A stretch of DNA of 64,000 nt from Pseudosulfitobacter koreensis (GCF_024733015.1 NZ_JANKJG010000001.1:372001-436000); one strand, 5' to 3'; shown: positions 26,749 through 37,508, counted from the stretch's first letter. The notes: generated by a model not told the origin, from the sequence alone. Numbers and translations are program-made.

Positions 26749-27325
26749 AGGTGCCGTCCTTGCGGGGCTGATGGCCCTTGCGGGATGTGACACCGGCGGC
26801 GGCGCGACATCCGCGCCGCTGCGCGCAGCCTCGATGGCGAACGGGGAGATGATCCTCGTCGCGCCCGAAGGATTCTGCATCGACCGGCGCAGCCTCAAAT
26901 CGTCGTTTGCACTTCTGGCGCGCTGCGACACGCTGGGTGACCCCGATGGTGCCTATGGCGCGCCGTTGGGCCTGATTACGGTCAGCCTGTCGACCATTCC
27001 GGCGAACGCTGCCCCGATCAGCGCCGCAGCACTGCAATCGGCGCTGTCGGACGGTTCGGTTCTGGACCGCATCGAGACCGCAGACGCCGTACTGCTGCGG
27101 GTGCAGGGCACGGCGCCCACGCGCGAGGGTCTGTCGGCAACCCATTGGCGCGGCACCGGGCAGGTCGGATCGCAGCGCGTCGGGCTGGCTATGTACGGCG
27201 CCGGCGACAGTGCCGCGACAGGCCGCGAGGGCGGGCGTGTTCTTGACCGGCTGATGCAGCGCACCCGCGCGCAGGCAGCGGCGACTGCCCAGGCTGCATC
27301 TGCCACGCCAGCGGCGACTGAATAA
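26729..27325 (+). CDS. Small predicted lipoprotein, function unknown
   Basis: I do not recognise this 198-residue protein. The first 20 residues form a lipoprotein signal with a lipobox LMALAGC, so the mature protein should start at a lipidated Cys and lie in the periplasm or outer membrane. The mature part has [16 protein letters not shown] and [12 protein letters not shown], giving two more cysteines that may form a disulfide. The tail is Ala-rich. The start chosen lies inside the end of ilvD (20-base overlap) and gives the cleanest signal; another ATG six codons upstream is possible. Confidence 0.72.
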   Translation: MNTGTCKGAVLAGLMALAGCDTGGGATSAPLRAASMANGEMILVAPEGFCIDRRSLKSSFALLARCDTLGDPDGAYGAPLGLITVSLSTIPANAAPISAAALQSALSDGSVLDRIETADAVLLRVQGTAPTREGLSATHWRGTGQVGSQRVGLAMYGAGDSAATGREGGRVLDRLMQRTRAQAAATAQAASATPAATE

Positions 27326-27429
27326 TGGCCACAAGGGCCGAAAAACGCCCCGCCGCAGCGATTGCCGGTTTATTTGAATGAAAGCTTTTCGTTAGATACC
27401 GAAAAACAGAACCCGAGGCGAAACGGCCC

Positions 27430-28203
27430 GTGCCACAAAACAAGATCAGCTTTCTAGAACGTCTGTCGCACCGGCTTGCCATGCGGCGGTGGGCACGTGC
27501 CGCACGCAATGCAGGCACGGTCAACCTGCACACGCTGCGCCAGCTGCGCAACAGCGCACGGCTGATGCGGGCACATATCGACGGGCTGATCCACACCGCA
27601 GATGAACGTCTTGCTCTGCCGGTGATCGGGTCGACAAGCTTTGCCAAGCCGCACAATTCCGACTGGGCATGGCGGCCCGAGTTGTGGCGCGGCCCGCTGC
27701 ACCAGCCCGGCATGTCTTCGGTTCAGACCAAGTCGATGCTGGGCGACGAAGTGACCCTGTTTCACGACTGCAAACTCAGCGAGCTGACCCTGCGCCAGTT
27801 GCGCAACACGCGCGAGGAAGACATCGCGCCCTACGGTCTGCGGATGGATGTCTTCAGCTTTGATGGATCGTTCCTGTCTTTGGTGATCGACCTGCCCGGC
27901 GCTGCGGCAACCGGGCTGCGCAAGACGCATCTGTTGCGGATGTCGTGCATCGTCGAGATGGAAAAGCCGCTGGAAATCTTCGCGCGGCTGAACATCAAAC
28001 ACGGCCCCAACACGGAACAGATCGTGCGTGAACTGCCCCTCCACCAAGAGGATGTGGTGGTCGAATTCGATCTTGCCTATTCCAACCTGAACGAAAAGCG
28101 GGTCGAAAAAATCTGGGTCGATCTGATCTTTGAAGGCCCCGAAATGAACCAGGTCGTCCTGCGCGACCTGACCTTTTCACGCCGCCCACGCGCCGCCCTT
28201 TAG
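27430..28203 (+). CDS. Uncharacterised DUF6478-like protein
   Basis: The 257-residue product resembles proteins of Rhodobacterales that I recall as DUF6478, but I hold that name loosely. It starts at GTG behind GAGGCG. The N-terminus is basic and helical (FLERLSHRLAMRRWARAARNAG). The rest seems to be beta-rich, with DVFSFDGSFLSLVIDLPGAA, LRMSCIVEMEKPLEIFARLNIKHG and an immunoglobulin-like feel. There is no signal peptide. A 123-residue gene follows after 27 bases on the same strand and may be functionally linked. The role is unknown. Confidence 0.7.
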   Translation: MPQNKISFLERLSHRLAMRRWARAARNAGTVNLHTLRQLRNSARLMRAHIDGLIHTADERLALPVIGSTSFAKPHNSDWAWRPELWRGPLHQPGMSSVQTKSMLGDEVTLFHDCKLSELTLRQLRNTREEDIAPYGLRMDVFSFDGSFLSLVIDLPGAAATGLRKTHLLRMSCIVEMEKPLEIFARLNIKHGPNTEQIVRELPLHQEDVVVEFDLAYSNLNEKRVEKIWVDLIFEGPEMNQVVLRDLTFSRRPRAAL

Positions 28204-28230
28204 CAAGTCCTGTAACGAAAGGCCGACTTC

Positions 28231-28602
28231 ATGAGCATTCTGACCGTCACAGGCACCAAGATCATCAACGGAATCTGGCAGGGTATCGTCAGTTCCGAGA
28301 ACACCGAGACGCCGGAGCTGGCGGTGCATCTTCTGGACAAGCCGGTGGCAAACGTGCAGCTGACCGAGGACCACGCCAAGGGACACTGGCTTTTGCAGGT
28401 TCCGATCCCCGTCGATGCCATCGCGGAAGGCATCCAGACCTTTGTGATCACCGACGCCGAGGACGGCACCCGGCTGGCGCATTTCCACCTGATGGCGGGC
28501 GAGGTGCTGGGCGACGACATCCGTGCCGAAGTGGACCTGTTGCGCGCCGAGCTGGACATGCTCAAGCGCGCGTTCCGGCGTCATTGTGTAGAAACCACCT
28601 GA
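28231..28602 (+). CDS. Uncharacterised 123-residue protein
   Basis: I do not recognise the family. The sequence has a beta-rich first two thirds (HWLLQVPIPVDAIAEGIQTFVITDAEDG, LAHFHLMAGEVLGDD) and a C-terminal amphipathic helix, RAEVDLLRAELDMLKRAFRRH, that could form a coiled coil for oligomers. It lies 27 bases after the DUF6478-like gene behind a GAAAGG site, so the two are probably one operon. It ends 6 bases before the convergent enoyl-CoA hydratase gene. Confidence 0.68.
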   Translation: MSILTVTGTKIINGIWQGIVSSENTETPELAVHLLDKPVANVQLTEDHAKGHWLLQVPIPVDAIAEGIQTFVITDAEDGTRLAHFHLMAGEVLGDDIRAEVDLLRAELDMLKRAFRRHCVETT

Positions 28603-28608
28603 AGCCGC

Positions 28609-29394
28609 TTAGTCCGGGCGCACCCGCGCCGCCGTGCCCTTCGCAAAAGCATCGAGCCTGTCGTGCGAGGCCTCTTGCGTGTTGACGATCCCCGCCACCA
28701 CGCTTTCGGCATAGGCTGCATCCAGCGCCGACATGTTCTGCATGTGGCTGATCGCGGAACAGATTGCAAAGTTCGACAGCGGCGGGTTCTGCGCTGCGGT
28801 GCGGGCCAGTTCCAGCGCCTTGGTCTGGCTGTCCTGCACGCGGTACTGCGCAAGACCGACCTGCACGGCCTCGTCCTCCTTGTAGACGCGGCCCGTCAGC
28901 ATCATGTCGATCATCCGCGCCTTGCCCACCAGATCGGCCACGCGGATCGTGGCACCGCCACCGGTGAACAGGCCGCGCTGGCCTTCGGGCAGGGCGAAAT
29001 AGGTCGTGGGGTCCATCACGCGCACGTGGGCCGCCGATGCCAGTTCAAGGCCGCCGCCGACCACGGCCCCCTTCAGCGCCGCGATGATCGGGACACCGCC
29101 ATATTCCATCTTGTTGAACGCCTCGTGCCAGCGCAGGCACAGGTGCATGAAATCTTCGGGGCGGCGTTTTTCGGTGTGGTGTTCGACCAGATCCAGACCG
29201 GCACAAAAATGATCACCCTGCGCATTCAGAACGACGGCGCGCGCGCCGAGGCGCGGCAGTTTCGAGAACACCTCGATCAGTTCTTCGATGGTTTCGGCAT
29301 TCAGCGCGTTGCGCTTGGCGGGCCGTGACAGCGTGACTTCGACGACGCCGTCATCGTGCGGTGTGACGGTCAGATTCTCGACGGTGAAATCCAT
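28609..29394 (-). CDS. Crotonase / enoyl-CoA hydratase family protein
   Basis: The 261-residue protein has the crotonase fold. It shows [18 protein letters not shown], the first oxyanion-hole region [10 protein letters not shown], the second [20 protein letters not shown], and then [20 protein letters not shown]. The catalytic Glu positions cannot be fixed with certainty; LPEGQRG places one. The start at 29394 follows GGAGGAGCG at good spacing, and the frame is open further upstream over the ctpA terminator. Enzymes of this family hydrate or isomerise acyl-CoAs; the substrate here is unknown. Confidence 0.88.
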   Translation of the reverse strand: MDFTVENLTVTPHDDGVVEVTLSRPAKRNALNAETIEELIEVFSKLPRLGARAVVLNAQGDHFCAGLDLVEHHTEKRRPEDFMHLCLRWHEAFNKMEYGGVPIIAALKGAVVGGGLELASAAHVRVMDPTTYFALPEGQRGLFTGGGATIRVADLVGKARMIDMMLTGRVYKEDEAVQVGLAQYRVQDSQTKALELARTAAQNPPLSNFAICSAISHMQNMSALDAAYAESVVAGIVNTQEASHDRLDAFAKGTAARVRPD

Positions 29395-29504
29395 GTGTGC
29401 GCTCCTCCTGCGGTTTGCACCCCTGTGACCACTTTGCGGCCCCCCTGTCCACTGCGCCGTCGCGTCGAAAATTGTGCGACTGCCGCGCGTCGCACCCAGG
29501 ATGC

Positions 29505-29531
29505 AAAAAGGGCGGCACCTTCGCGCCGCCC
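29505..29531 (-). terminator. Intrinsic terminator of the gpmI-envC-ctpA operon
   Basis: On the minus strand, 11 bases after the ctpA stop, a perfect 7-bp stem (GGGCGGC with GCCGCCC, 8-base loop) is followed by TTTTT. This is a classical rho-independent terminator and it closes the operon before the crotonase gene. Confidence 0.88.
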
Positions 29532-29542
29532 CTTGGTCTTTG

Positions 29543-30880
<1,338 letters not shown>

Positions 30881-30886
30881 CAGACT

Positions 30887-32017
30887 TTATCCATCCTTAC
30901 CTTGGCGGAACCACGATGCCGGGTCCTGCGGAACGTTGTCTTGTCTTACTTCTATATAGAGCGTTTCGGAACGGGCAGTGCCAGAGCCTTCACCTTCCTG
31001 TGACATTTCAGTTGCCGCAGCGGCGGTCGAAAGGCCACCCATCAGCCCGATTGGCGCATCCGTCGCGACCACTTCGCCGGTCTGCACGTAGACCGCGCCC
31101 AAACCTGCAAAAATAAACAGCGTATCGGGCTGCGGTTCGAGAATCACCACCTGCCCGAGATCCAGCAGAGGGCCCTGGTACCGCACGGTCGCCGCCGTTG
31201 GCGATGTGACCAATGCGCCTGGCAGCGTGCCGAGCAGGATACCGGGGCGCGCTATCCCCGCCGCGTCCGCCTCGTTCGCGCCACGCAGCACCAGCCCGCG
31301 CACCGGCAAGGGCAGATCGCCGATGCGTGCGGCCAGGTCGGGCAGGCTGACTGCCTGCTCGTCCTGCGCGATGTTCGAAATTTCTGCCGAGAACGCGCCC
31401 AGCGTTTCCGAGGATTCGATCAGGATCGCGGTGTTCACCGGATCTTCGGTAAAGCGGCGCGGCAGGTCGGTGCGTTCCGCCATCGCCTTGGACAGTTCCG
31501 TGCGGGCGGTCTGAACGCCGCTCAGACCCCTTTGCATCTGCGCGGCGGCTTCGGTCTGGATCGCGCGCAGGTTCTGCACGTCCTCCAGATCGCGGCGCAG
31601 CCCGGCGGCACGGGCGTTCAGCGCTGGCGTCAGTTCGGCCAGCAACATGCCCGCGCGCGCGGTGCCTGTCGGCCCGTCGGGGTGCAGGAACGATGTGGGT
31701 GACGGCGTGGCCCCAATGGTCTGAAGCGTGCCGAGAAAGCCCGCCACCTCGCCGTCGCGCGCCTCGAGCTGGCGGGTCAGTTGCGTTTCGCGCAGCGACG
31801 CACGGCGCAAACCGTCGCGCATCGCGGCCAGACCCGCCTCGTAGGCCTGGATCGTGGCGGTCAGCGCCTTGACCCGGTCGCGCGCACTATCAGCGGCATC
31901 CAGCTGCGCCGCCGCCTCTTGCAGTTGCGCCCCTGCGTCCTGCGCCAGCGTCGCGCCGTCCTGCGCGAGCAGAATTGCAGGCCAGAGGCCCACCAGAAGT
32001 ACAAGCGCGCGGATCAT
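30887..32017 (-). CDS. EnvC-like murein hydrolase activator with degenerate LytM domain
   Basis: The 376-residue protein has a signal peptide (about 1-18), a long coiled coil (about 25-215) and a C-terminal M23/LytM-like domain. The zinc ligands are missing: the first motif reads GANEADAAGIARPG without the usual His and Asp, and the final HLHFEV motif reads TLYIEV. This agrees with EnvC-type proteins that activate amidases rather than cut murein. The start overlaps the gpmI stop (ATGA) and ctpA follows closely. The order gpmI-envC-ctpA is widespread in alphaproteobacteria. Confidence 0.88.
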   Translation of the reverse strand: MIRALVLLVGLWPAILLAQDGATLAQDAGAQLQEAAAQLDAADSARDRVKALTATIQAYEAGLAAMRDGLRRASLRETQLTRQLEARDGEVAGFLGTLQTIGATPSPTSFLHPDGPTGTARAGMLLAELTPALNARAAGLRRDLEDVQNLRAIQTEAAAQMQRGLSGVQTARTELSKAMAERTDLPRRFTEDPVNTAILIESSETLGAFSAEISNIAQDEQAVSLPDLAARIGDLPLPVRGLVLRGANEADAAGIARPGILLGTLPGALVTSPTAATVRYQGPLLDLGQVVILEPQPDTLFIFAGLGAVYVQTGEVVATDAPIGLMGGLSTAAAATEMSQEGEGSGTARSETLYIEVRQDNVPQDPASWFRQGKDG

Positions 32018-33522
32018 GTCAGCAGATTGCTCCCGGTCATTTCGTCCGGCTGTTCCAGCCCCATCAGGTGCAGCAGCGTCGGTGCCAGATCGGCAAGCCT
32101 GCCGTCTTTCAACGTGCCTTGCGCCCCCACGACGGCCACTGGCACCAGATTGAGCGTGTGCGCCGTGTGCGGACCGCCGGTTTCCGGGTCAATCATCACC
32201 TCGCAATTGCCGTGGTCAGCCGTGACGATCATCGCACCGCCTGCGGCCTCAAGCGCGTCCATGACCTGCGCCAAGCCACAGTCCACCGCTTCGCAGGCGG
32301 CAATCGCGGCATCCAGATCGCCGGTGTGACCGACCATGTCGGGGTTGGCATAGTTCACCACGATCAGATCGTAGCCATCGCCGATGGCCTGCACCAGATG
32401 CGCGGTGACTTCCTCGGACGACATCTCGGGTTGCAGGTCATAGGTGGGCACATCAGGGCTTTTGGGCATATGGCGGTCTTCGCCATCGGCTGGCACCTCG
32501 ACCCCGCCGTTCAGAAAGAACGTCACATGGGGGTATTTCTCGGTCTCCGCGATGCGGAACTGGCGCAGTCCGTGCTGTGCCACCCAGGCGCCCAGCGTGT
32601 TAATGATCGCAGGCTTGGGATAGGCCGTTTGCATGTAGGCGGCGTGCTGATCGGAGTATTCCGCCATGCCCAGCAGCGCCGACCAAGCGGGCCGTGTGCC
32701 CGTCTCGAATGCCTCGAACTCGGGCGCGCCGATGGCCGCCATGATCTCGCGGGCGCGGTCGGCGCGAAAGTTCAGGCAGAACACGCCGTCTCCGTCCTCT
32801 GCACCGGCATATTCTCCGATTACCGTGGCTGGTATGAATTCGTCTGTCTTGTCAGCGGCATAGGCTTGGGCCACAGCATCCTGCGCAGTCGGCGCGGTAT
32901 CGCCCTTGGCCTGCACGACTGCCTGATATGCCTTTTGAACGCGGTCCCAGCGGTTGTCGCGGTCCATCGCGAAATAGCGGCCCGTGACGGTCGCGATGCT
33001 TGCGCCCTCGGGCAGTGCCGCGATCAAGGTGCGCAAATACCCCTCGGCTGATTTCGGGGCCACGTCGCGGCCGTCGGTCAGCGCGTGGACCTTCACCGCC
33101 AGACCGGCTTGCGTACAGGCCTTGGCCGCGGCGATCATGTGGTTGAGGTGTCCATGCACGCCGCCGTCGGACACGACGCCCATCAGATGCGCGGTGCCGC
33201 TTCCCGCCCTGACCGCGCGGATGAACCTCTGCAGCGCATCGTTCTCGAAGAACGAGCCGTCCTCTATGGCCAGGTCGATCTGGCCGAGGTCCATCGCCAC
33301 CACGCGCCCCGCGCCGATATTGGTATGCCCCACTTCCGAATTGCCCATCTGCCCCGAAGGCAGACCCACATCGGGCCCGTGGGTGATCAGTGTCGCGTTC
33401 GGGCAGGTCGCCATGATGCGGTCGAAGGTCGGCGTATTCGCAAGCGCGGGCGCGTTTCCGGTAGTATCCTCGCGCAGACCCCAGCCATCAAGAATACACA
33501 GAACAACGGGTTTTGAGGGCAT
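32014..33522 (-). CDS. gpmI: 2,3-bisphosphoglycerate-independent phosphoglycerate mutase
   Basis: This 502-residue manganese enzyme interconverts 3- and 2-phosphoglycerate in glycolysis and gluconeogenesis. Asp12 lies in LCILDGWG and the phosphorylated Ser62 in MGNSEVGHTNIGAGR. The C-terminal metal sites are visible in NYANPDMVGHTGD and VTADHGNCE. The length is typical. It is the first gene of the gpmI-envC-ctpA operon. Upstream lies a 205-base gap with short inverted and direct repeats but no promoter I can name. Confidence 0.96.
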   Translation of the reverse strand: MPSKPVVLCILDGWGLREDTTGNAPALANTPTFDRIMATCPNATLITHGPDVGLPSGQMGNSEVGHTNIGAGRVVAMDLGQIDLAIEDGSFFENDALQRFIRAVRAGSGTAHLMGVVSDGGVHGHLNHMIAAAKACTQAGLAVKVHALTDGRDVAPKSAEGYLRTLIAALPEGASIATVTGRYFAMDRDNRWDRVQKAYQAVVQAKGDTAPTAQDAVAQAYAADKTDEFIPATVIGEYAGAEDGDGVFCLNFRADRAREIMAAIGAPEFEAFETGTRPAWSALLGMAEYSDQHAAYMQTAYPKPAIINTLGAWVAQHGLRQFRIAETEKYPHVTFFLNGGVEVPADGEDRHMPKSPDVPTYDLQPEMSSEEVTAHLVQAIGDGYDLIVVNYANPDMVGHTGDLDAAIAACEAVDCGLAQVMDALEAAGGAMIVTADHGNCEVMIDPETGGPHTAHTLNLVPVAVVGAQGTLKDGRLADLAPTLLHLMGLEQPDEMTGSNLLT

Positions 33523-33584
33523 GATGCAGCGCGGCCTTTGTGACTATATCGTGGCGTTCTAACCCAGCGCAGCGGCGACGTGAA

Positions 33585-33613
33585 CCGTTTTGAACGGAAT
33601 TGGCGGAATTGGT
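33585..33613. repeat. Inverted repeat and 9-base tandem repeat in the gpmI/zinc-finger gap
   Basis: CCGTT-TTG-AACGG (33585-33597) is a perfect inverted repeat. It runs into GGAATTGGC GGAATTGGT (33596-33613), a tandem 9-mer. They lie in the divergent gap, 63 bases before gpmI, and might be an operator. A further 5-bp hairpin (CCCCC, TTGCAT, GGGGG) lies near 33664-33679. No regulator is known for these. Confidence 0.45.
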
Positions 33614-33727
33614 TGCAGACCTTTGCCGACACTGTGGAGTATGCAGGGCTGGGCTGACCGTAACCCCCTTGCATGGGGGCAGCCTTCCGGCCCATAAAGG
33701 CAGCGCTATCCGACCGATGAGGACCCC

Positions 33728-33907
33728 ATGACCCTGCAAGCCCCCGAGACCAAGATCGTCGATCAATACCGCGTGGCCTGTGACGGCTCCGAAGGGGCGC
33801 TGGGCCACCCGCGGGTCTGGCTGCAAATTCCGCAGGCGCAGGGCTGGATCGAATGCCCCTATTGCGATTGCAAATTCGTCCACGCAGACCACACGGCCGA
33901 CAGCTGA
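33728..33907 (+). CDS. Small zinc-finger protein (zf-CHCC, NDUFS6-like)
   Basis: This 59-residue protein has the zf-CHCC layout: [19 protein letters not shown], then [11 protein letters not shown]. The likely zinc ligands are Cys18, His26, Cys43 and Cys46. The family includes the mitochondrial complex I subunit NDUFS6, and alphaproteobacterial relatives are taken as complex I accessory proteins. The ATG has GAGGA about 5 bases upstream. The DUF2459 gene overlaps its end. No complex I genes are in the window, so that link is from family knowledge only. Confidence 0.85.
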   Translation: MTLQAPETKIVDQYRVACDGSEGALGHPRVWLQIPQAQGWIECPYCDCKFVHADHTADS

Positions 33908-34557
33908 AACGGCTTGCCGTTGCCCTGCTTGTCCTGCTTCTGAGCTATCCAGGTGCCGCGATCATCGGCGCATTGATCCCGTCGGGCGGCAGCGTTGACG
34001 CTGCAGCCCCCACACGGCAGGTGCTGCTGATCGCCGGACCGATCCATTATGATTTCATCCTGCCGCTGGACGCCGAAACCCACGCGGCATTTGCCGATCT
34101 GCCGGGGGCTGTCGATCTGATGGGCGTCGTCGGCGCGCAAAATCTGCTGGTCGGCTGGGGGGCGCGCGATTTCTATACCACGGTCGGCACCTATGGCGAC
34201 GTGACCGCGCGGGCCACGTGGCGTGGCGCGATTGGCGACACGTCGGTCATGCGGCTGGACGTCGTGGGTGCGGTGCCCCCCTCGCTGGACCTGCGCAGCC
34301 TGCGCATGACCGAGGCCCAATACGCGCGCTTCCTGTCCGCGCTGCGCGCCAGCTTCGATGGCGCGGCCCCGCTGGAGAACCCCGGCTTTACCGCCACCGA
34401 TCTGTTTTATCCTGCCGTCGGTCGTTTCAACCTGCTGACCACCTGCAACGTCTGGGTCGGCGGGATGATCCGCGCCGCAGGTCTGCGCTTTGGCAGCTGG
34501 ACGCCACTGCCGCTGTCGGTCAGCCTGTCGCACTGGCTGTACCAGTCAGCGGATTGA
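33853..34557 (+). CDS. DUF2459 (TIGR02117) family membrane-anchored protein
   Basis: The 234-residue product has a basic N-terminus, one hydrophobic segment ([23 protein letters not shown], about 21-43) and a large outer domain. That domain shows [34 protein letters not shown] and [19 protein letters not shown], with a conserved-looking Cys/Asn. I assign it to DUF2459/TIGR02117, whose function is unknown. The N-terminus is uncertain: the only in-frame ATG (33853) lies 55 bases inside the zinc-finger gene. TTG codons at 33862 and 33868 and a CTG at 33904 are alternatives. Confidence 0.8.
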   Translation: MPLLRLQIRPRRPHGRQLKRLAVALLVLLLSYPGAAIIGALIPSGGSVDAAAPTRQVLLIAGPIHYDFILPLDAETHAAFADLPGAVDLMGVVGAQNLLVGWGARDFYTTVGTYGDVTARATWRGAIGDTSVMRLDVVGAVPPSLDLRSLRMTEAQYARFLSALRASFDGAAPLENPGFTATDLFYPAVGRFNLLTTCNVWVGGMIRAAGLRFGSWTPLPLSVSLSHWLYQSAD

Positions 34558-34582
34558 GCCGCCCGCCGCCCGGTCGGGATTT

Positions 34583-34604
34583 GAGTTTATTTTGCAAGAT
34601 GAAG
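34583..34604 (-). repeat. Dispersed 3'-end element, half copy in reverse orientation
   Basis: Read on the minus strand, this gives CTTCATCTTGC followed by AAAATAAACTC, matching the first 22 bases of the full copies at 71 and 4958. The GC-rich hairpin half is absent. It lies 25 bases after the DUF2459 stop, before polA. Confidence 0.65.
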
Positions 34605-34709
34605 CTGTGGACCGTGCGCGCGAACTAAATCCGCCTGAGCCCGGCGCACCGTCTGGAAGCTGTGGCGCGCCTGTGGCACAAGACTGCCAAAGCCAGCAGC
34701 GAGGGTGCG

Positions 34710-37508
34710 ATGTCAGGAAAATTCGGAAAAGGGTGCCACCTGCACCTGATCGACGGCTCGGCGTTCATCTTTCGCGCCTACCATGCGCTGCCGCCGCTGA
34801 CGCGCAAGTCCGACGGGCTGCCCATCGGGGCCGTGGCCGGGTTCTGCAACATGCTGCAACGCTATGTCGAGGGCAACGCGGGCGGCGACGTGACCCATGT
34901 CGCCGTGATCTTCGACAAGGGCAGTCACACCTTCCGCAACGACATGTACGACCAGTACAAGGCCAACCGCGATGCGATGCCCGAGGACCTGCGCCCGCAG
35001 ATCCCGCTGACCCGCACCGCGACCCAGGCGTTCAATATCGCCTGCAAGGAGAAAGAAGGCTTCGAGGCTGACGACATCATCGCCACGCTGGCCGTACAGG
35101 CCCGCGCCGCAGGGGGCCGCTGCACCATCATCAGCAGCGACAAGGACCTGATGCAACTGGTCGGCGACGGCGTTGAAATGCTGGACGCGATGAAGAACAA
35201 GAGCATCGACCGCGACGGCGTGTTCGAGAAATTCGGCGTCTTTCCCGACCGCGTGGTCGATGTGCAGGCACTGGCGGGCGATAGCGTCGACAACGTGCCC
35301 GGCGCGCCCGGCATCGGGATCAAGACCGCCGCCTTGCTGATCAACGAATTCGGCGATCTGGACGCGCTGCTGGCCCGCGCCGACGAGATCAAGCAACCCA
35401 AGCGGCGTCAGACCCTGATCGACCATGCCGACCAGATCAGACTGAGCCGTGATCTGGTGCGGTTGGACGAGAACACCCCGCTCGACTTTACGCTGGACGA
35501 TCTGGAAGTGCGCGAGCCCGATCCCGACCGGCTGCTTGAGTTTCTGGCAGAGATGGAGTTTCGCACCCTGTCCAAACGCATTGCCGAGGCGCTGCACGTC
35601 GAAGCACCGGTGATCGAGGACAAGGCCCCCGCACCCGCCGATATGCCCGAGATAGAGAGCGTACCGTTCAACGCGGATGCCTACGAACACGTCCGCGACG
35701 CCGCCGGTCTGCAGGTCTGGATCGACCGCATCCGCGAGCGTGGTTACGTGGCCGTGGACACCGAGACCACCGGTCTGGATGAGATGACTGCCGAACTGGT
35801 CGGTATCTCGCTGTGCATCGAAGCCGGGCAGGCCTGTTACATTCCGCTGATCCACAAGGACAGCGGCACCGATGATCTGTTCGGCTCGGACGCGCTGGCC
35901 GAGGGGCAGATGCCGCTGGAGCAATGTCTGCAGATGCTGACTCCGGTGCTGGAGGACCCGTCGGTCCTGAAGATCGGGCAGAACATGAAATACGACGCCA
36001 AGATCTTTGCGCAGCTTGGCATCACCGTGGCGCCGATAGACGACACCATGCTGCTGTCCTATGCGATGCACGCGGGCCTGCACAATCATGGCATGGACGC
36101 GCTGTCGGAGCGCTATCTGGGGCACACGCCGATCCCGATCAAACCGCTGCTGGGCACGGGCAAATCCGCGATCACCTTCGACCGGGTGCCGCTGGATAAG
36201 GCTGTGCCCTACGCGGCTGAGGATGCGGACATCACCCTGCGCTTGTGGCAGACCCTGAAACCGCAGTTGCACCGCGTCGGCGTGACCAAGGTCTACGAGA
36301 CGCTGGAGCGTCCGCTGGTTCCGGTGCTGGCGGCAATGGAACGGTCCGGCATCAAGGTCGACCGCGATACGCTGTCGCGGATGTCCAATGCCTTTGCCCA
36401 GAAGATGGCGGGGCTGGAGGACGAAATCTACGAACTGGCGGGCCGCAAGTTCAACGTGGGCTCGCCCGCGCAGGTGGGCGAGGTCCTGTTCGAGGACATG
36501 GGCCTTGAGGGCAGCAAGAAAGGCACCAACGGCAAGTATTCCACCGGGGCCGACATCCTGGAAGACCTTGCCACCCTGCATGATTTCCCGCGCCGGATTC
36601 TGGACTGGCGGCAGCTGAGCAAGCTGAAATCCACCTATACGGATGCGCTTCAGGATCACATCAACCCGGAAACGGGGCGGGTTCACACCTGCTATTCCAT
36701 CGCGGGCGCATCGACCGGGCGGCTGGCCTCGACCGATCCGAACCTGCAGAACATTCCGATCCGCAGCGAGGAAGGCCGCCGCATCCGCGAAGCCTTCGTC
36801 GCTGAGCAAGGCAAGACGCTGGTGGCGCTGGACTATTCGCAGATCGAGCTGCGTATACTGGCGCATATCGCCGACATCCCCGAGCTGAAACAGGCCTTTG
36901 CTGATGGCATCGACATTCACGCGCTGACAGCGTCCGAGATGTTCAATGTCTCGCTGAACGATATGACGCCCGAGATCCGCCGCCAGGCCAAGGCGATCAA
37001 CTTTGGCGTGATCTACGGCATCTCGGGCTTTGGCCTGGCGCGCAACCTGCGCATTCCGCGGGCCGAGGCGCAGGGCTTCATCGACCGTTATTTTGAACGC
37101 TTCCCCGGCATCCGCACCTATATGGACGACACCAAGGCCTTCGCCAAAGAGCACGGGTTCGTCCAGACGCTGTTCGGCCGCAAGATCCACACGCCCGAGA
37201 TCGCCAGCAAGGGCCCGCGCGCCGGTTTTGCCGCCCGCGCCGCGATCAACGCGCCGATCCAGGGCACTGCCGCCGACGTGATCCGCCGCGCGATGATCCG
37301 TATGCCTGCGGCGATTGCGGATATCCCGGCGACGATGCTGCTGCAGGTGCACGATGAATTGCTGTTCGAGGTCGAGGCCGGGTCAGAAGATGCGCTGATC
37401 GACGCCGCCCGCGATGTGATGGAAAACGCCGCCGATCCGGTGGTCAAGCTGGACGTGAAGCTGACGGTGGATGCGGGCAAGGGCGCGAACTGGGCCGAGG
37501 CGCACTGA
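34710..37508 (+). CDS. polA: DNA polymerase I
   Basis: This 932-residue enzyme fills gaps and removes RNA primers. It has the 5'-3' nuclease domain (about 10-300; LIDGSAFIFRAYHALPP) and the 3'-5' exonuclease domain (about 330-530). The latter keeps its acids in VDTETTGLDEM, NMKYDAKI and YAAEDADIT, so proofreading should work. The polymerase domain shows motif A LDYSQIELR, motif B RRQAKAINFGVIYG and motif C VHDELLFEV. The start at 34710 is preferred because GAGGG lies 5 bases before it; the frame is open 16 codons further. Confidence 0.97.
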   Translation: MSGKFGKGCHLHLIDGSAFIFRAYHALPPLTRKSDGLPIGAVAGFCNMLQRYVEGNAGGDVTHVAVIFDKGSHTFRNDMYDQYKANRDAMPEDLRPQIPLTRTATQAFNIACKEKEGFEADDIIATLAVQARAAGGRCTIISSDKDLMQLVGDGVEMLDAMKNKSIDRDGVFEKFGVFPDRVVDVQALAGDSVDNVPGAPGIGIKTAALLINEFGDLDALLARADEIKQPKRRQTLIDHADQIRLSRDLVRLDENTPLDFTLDDLEVREPDPDRLLEFLAEMEFRTLSKRIAEALHVEAPVIEDKAPAPADMPEIESVPFNADAYEHVRDAAGLQVWIDRIRERGYVAVDTETTGLDEMTAELVGISLCIEAGQACYIPLIHKDSGTDDLFGSDALAEGQMPLEQCLQMLTPVLEDPSVLKIGQNMKYDAKIFAQLGITVAPIDDTMLLSYAMHAGLHNHGMDALSERYLGHTPIPIKPLLGTGKSAITFDRVPLDKAVPYAAEDADITLRLWQTLKPQLHRVGVTKVYETLERPLVPVLAAMERSGIKVDRDTLSRMSNAFAQKMAGLEDEIYELAGRKFNVGSPAQVGEVLFEDMGLEGSKKGTNGKYSTGADILEDLATLHDFPRRILDWRQLSKLKSTYTDALQDHINPETGRVHTCYSIAGASTGRLASTDPNLQNIPIRSEEGRRIREAFVAEQGKTLVALDYSQIELRILAHIADIPELKQAFADGIDIHALTASEMFNVSLNDMTPEIRRQAKAINFGVIYGISGFGLARNLRIPRAEAQGFIDRYFERFPGIRTYMDDTKAFAKEHGFVQTLFGRKIHTPEIASKGPRAGFAARAAINAPIQGTAADVIRRAMIRMPAAIADIPATMLLQVHDELLFEVEAGSEDALIDAARDVMENAADPVVKLDVKLTVDAGKGANWAEAH

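Noticed and set aside
30887-32017. Active M23 endopeptidase
   Set aside because: The zinc-binding His and Asp are absent, so an EnvC-like activator is the better call.
34713-37352. An 879-codon open frame antisense to polA
   Set aside because: It mirrors the polA codons in a GC-rich genome. Its translation is low-complexity (His, Gln, Arg, Gly) with no domain, while the other strand is a complete DNA polymerase I.
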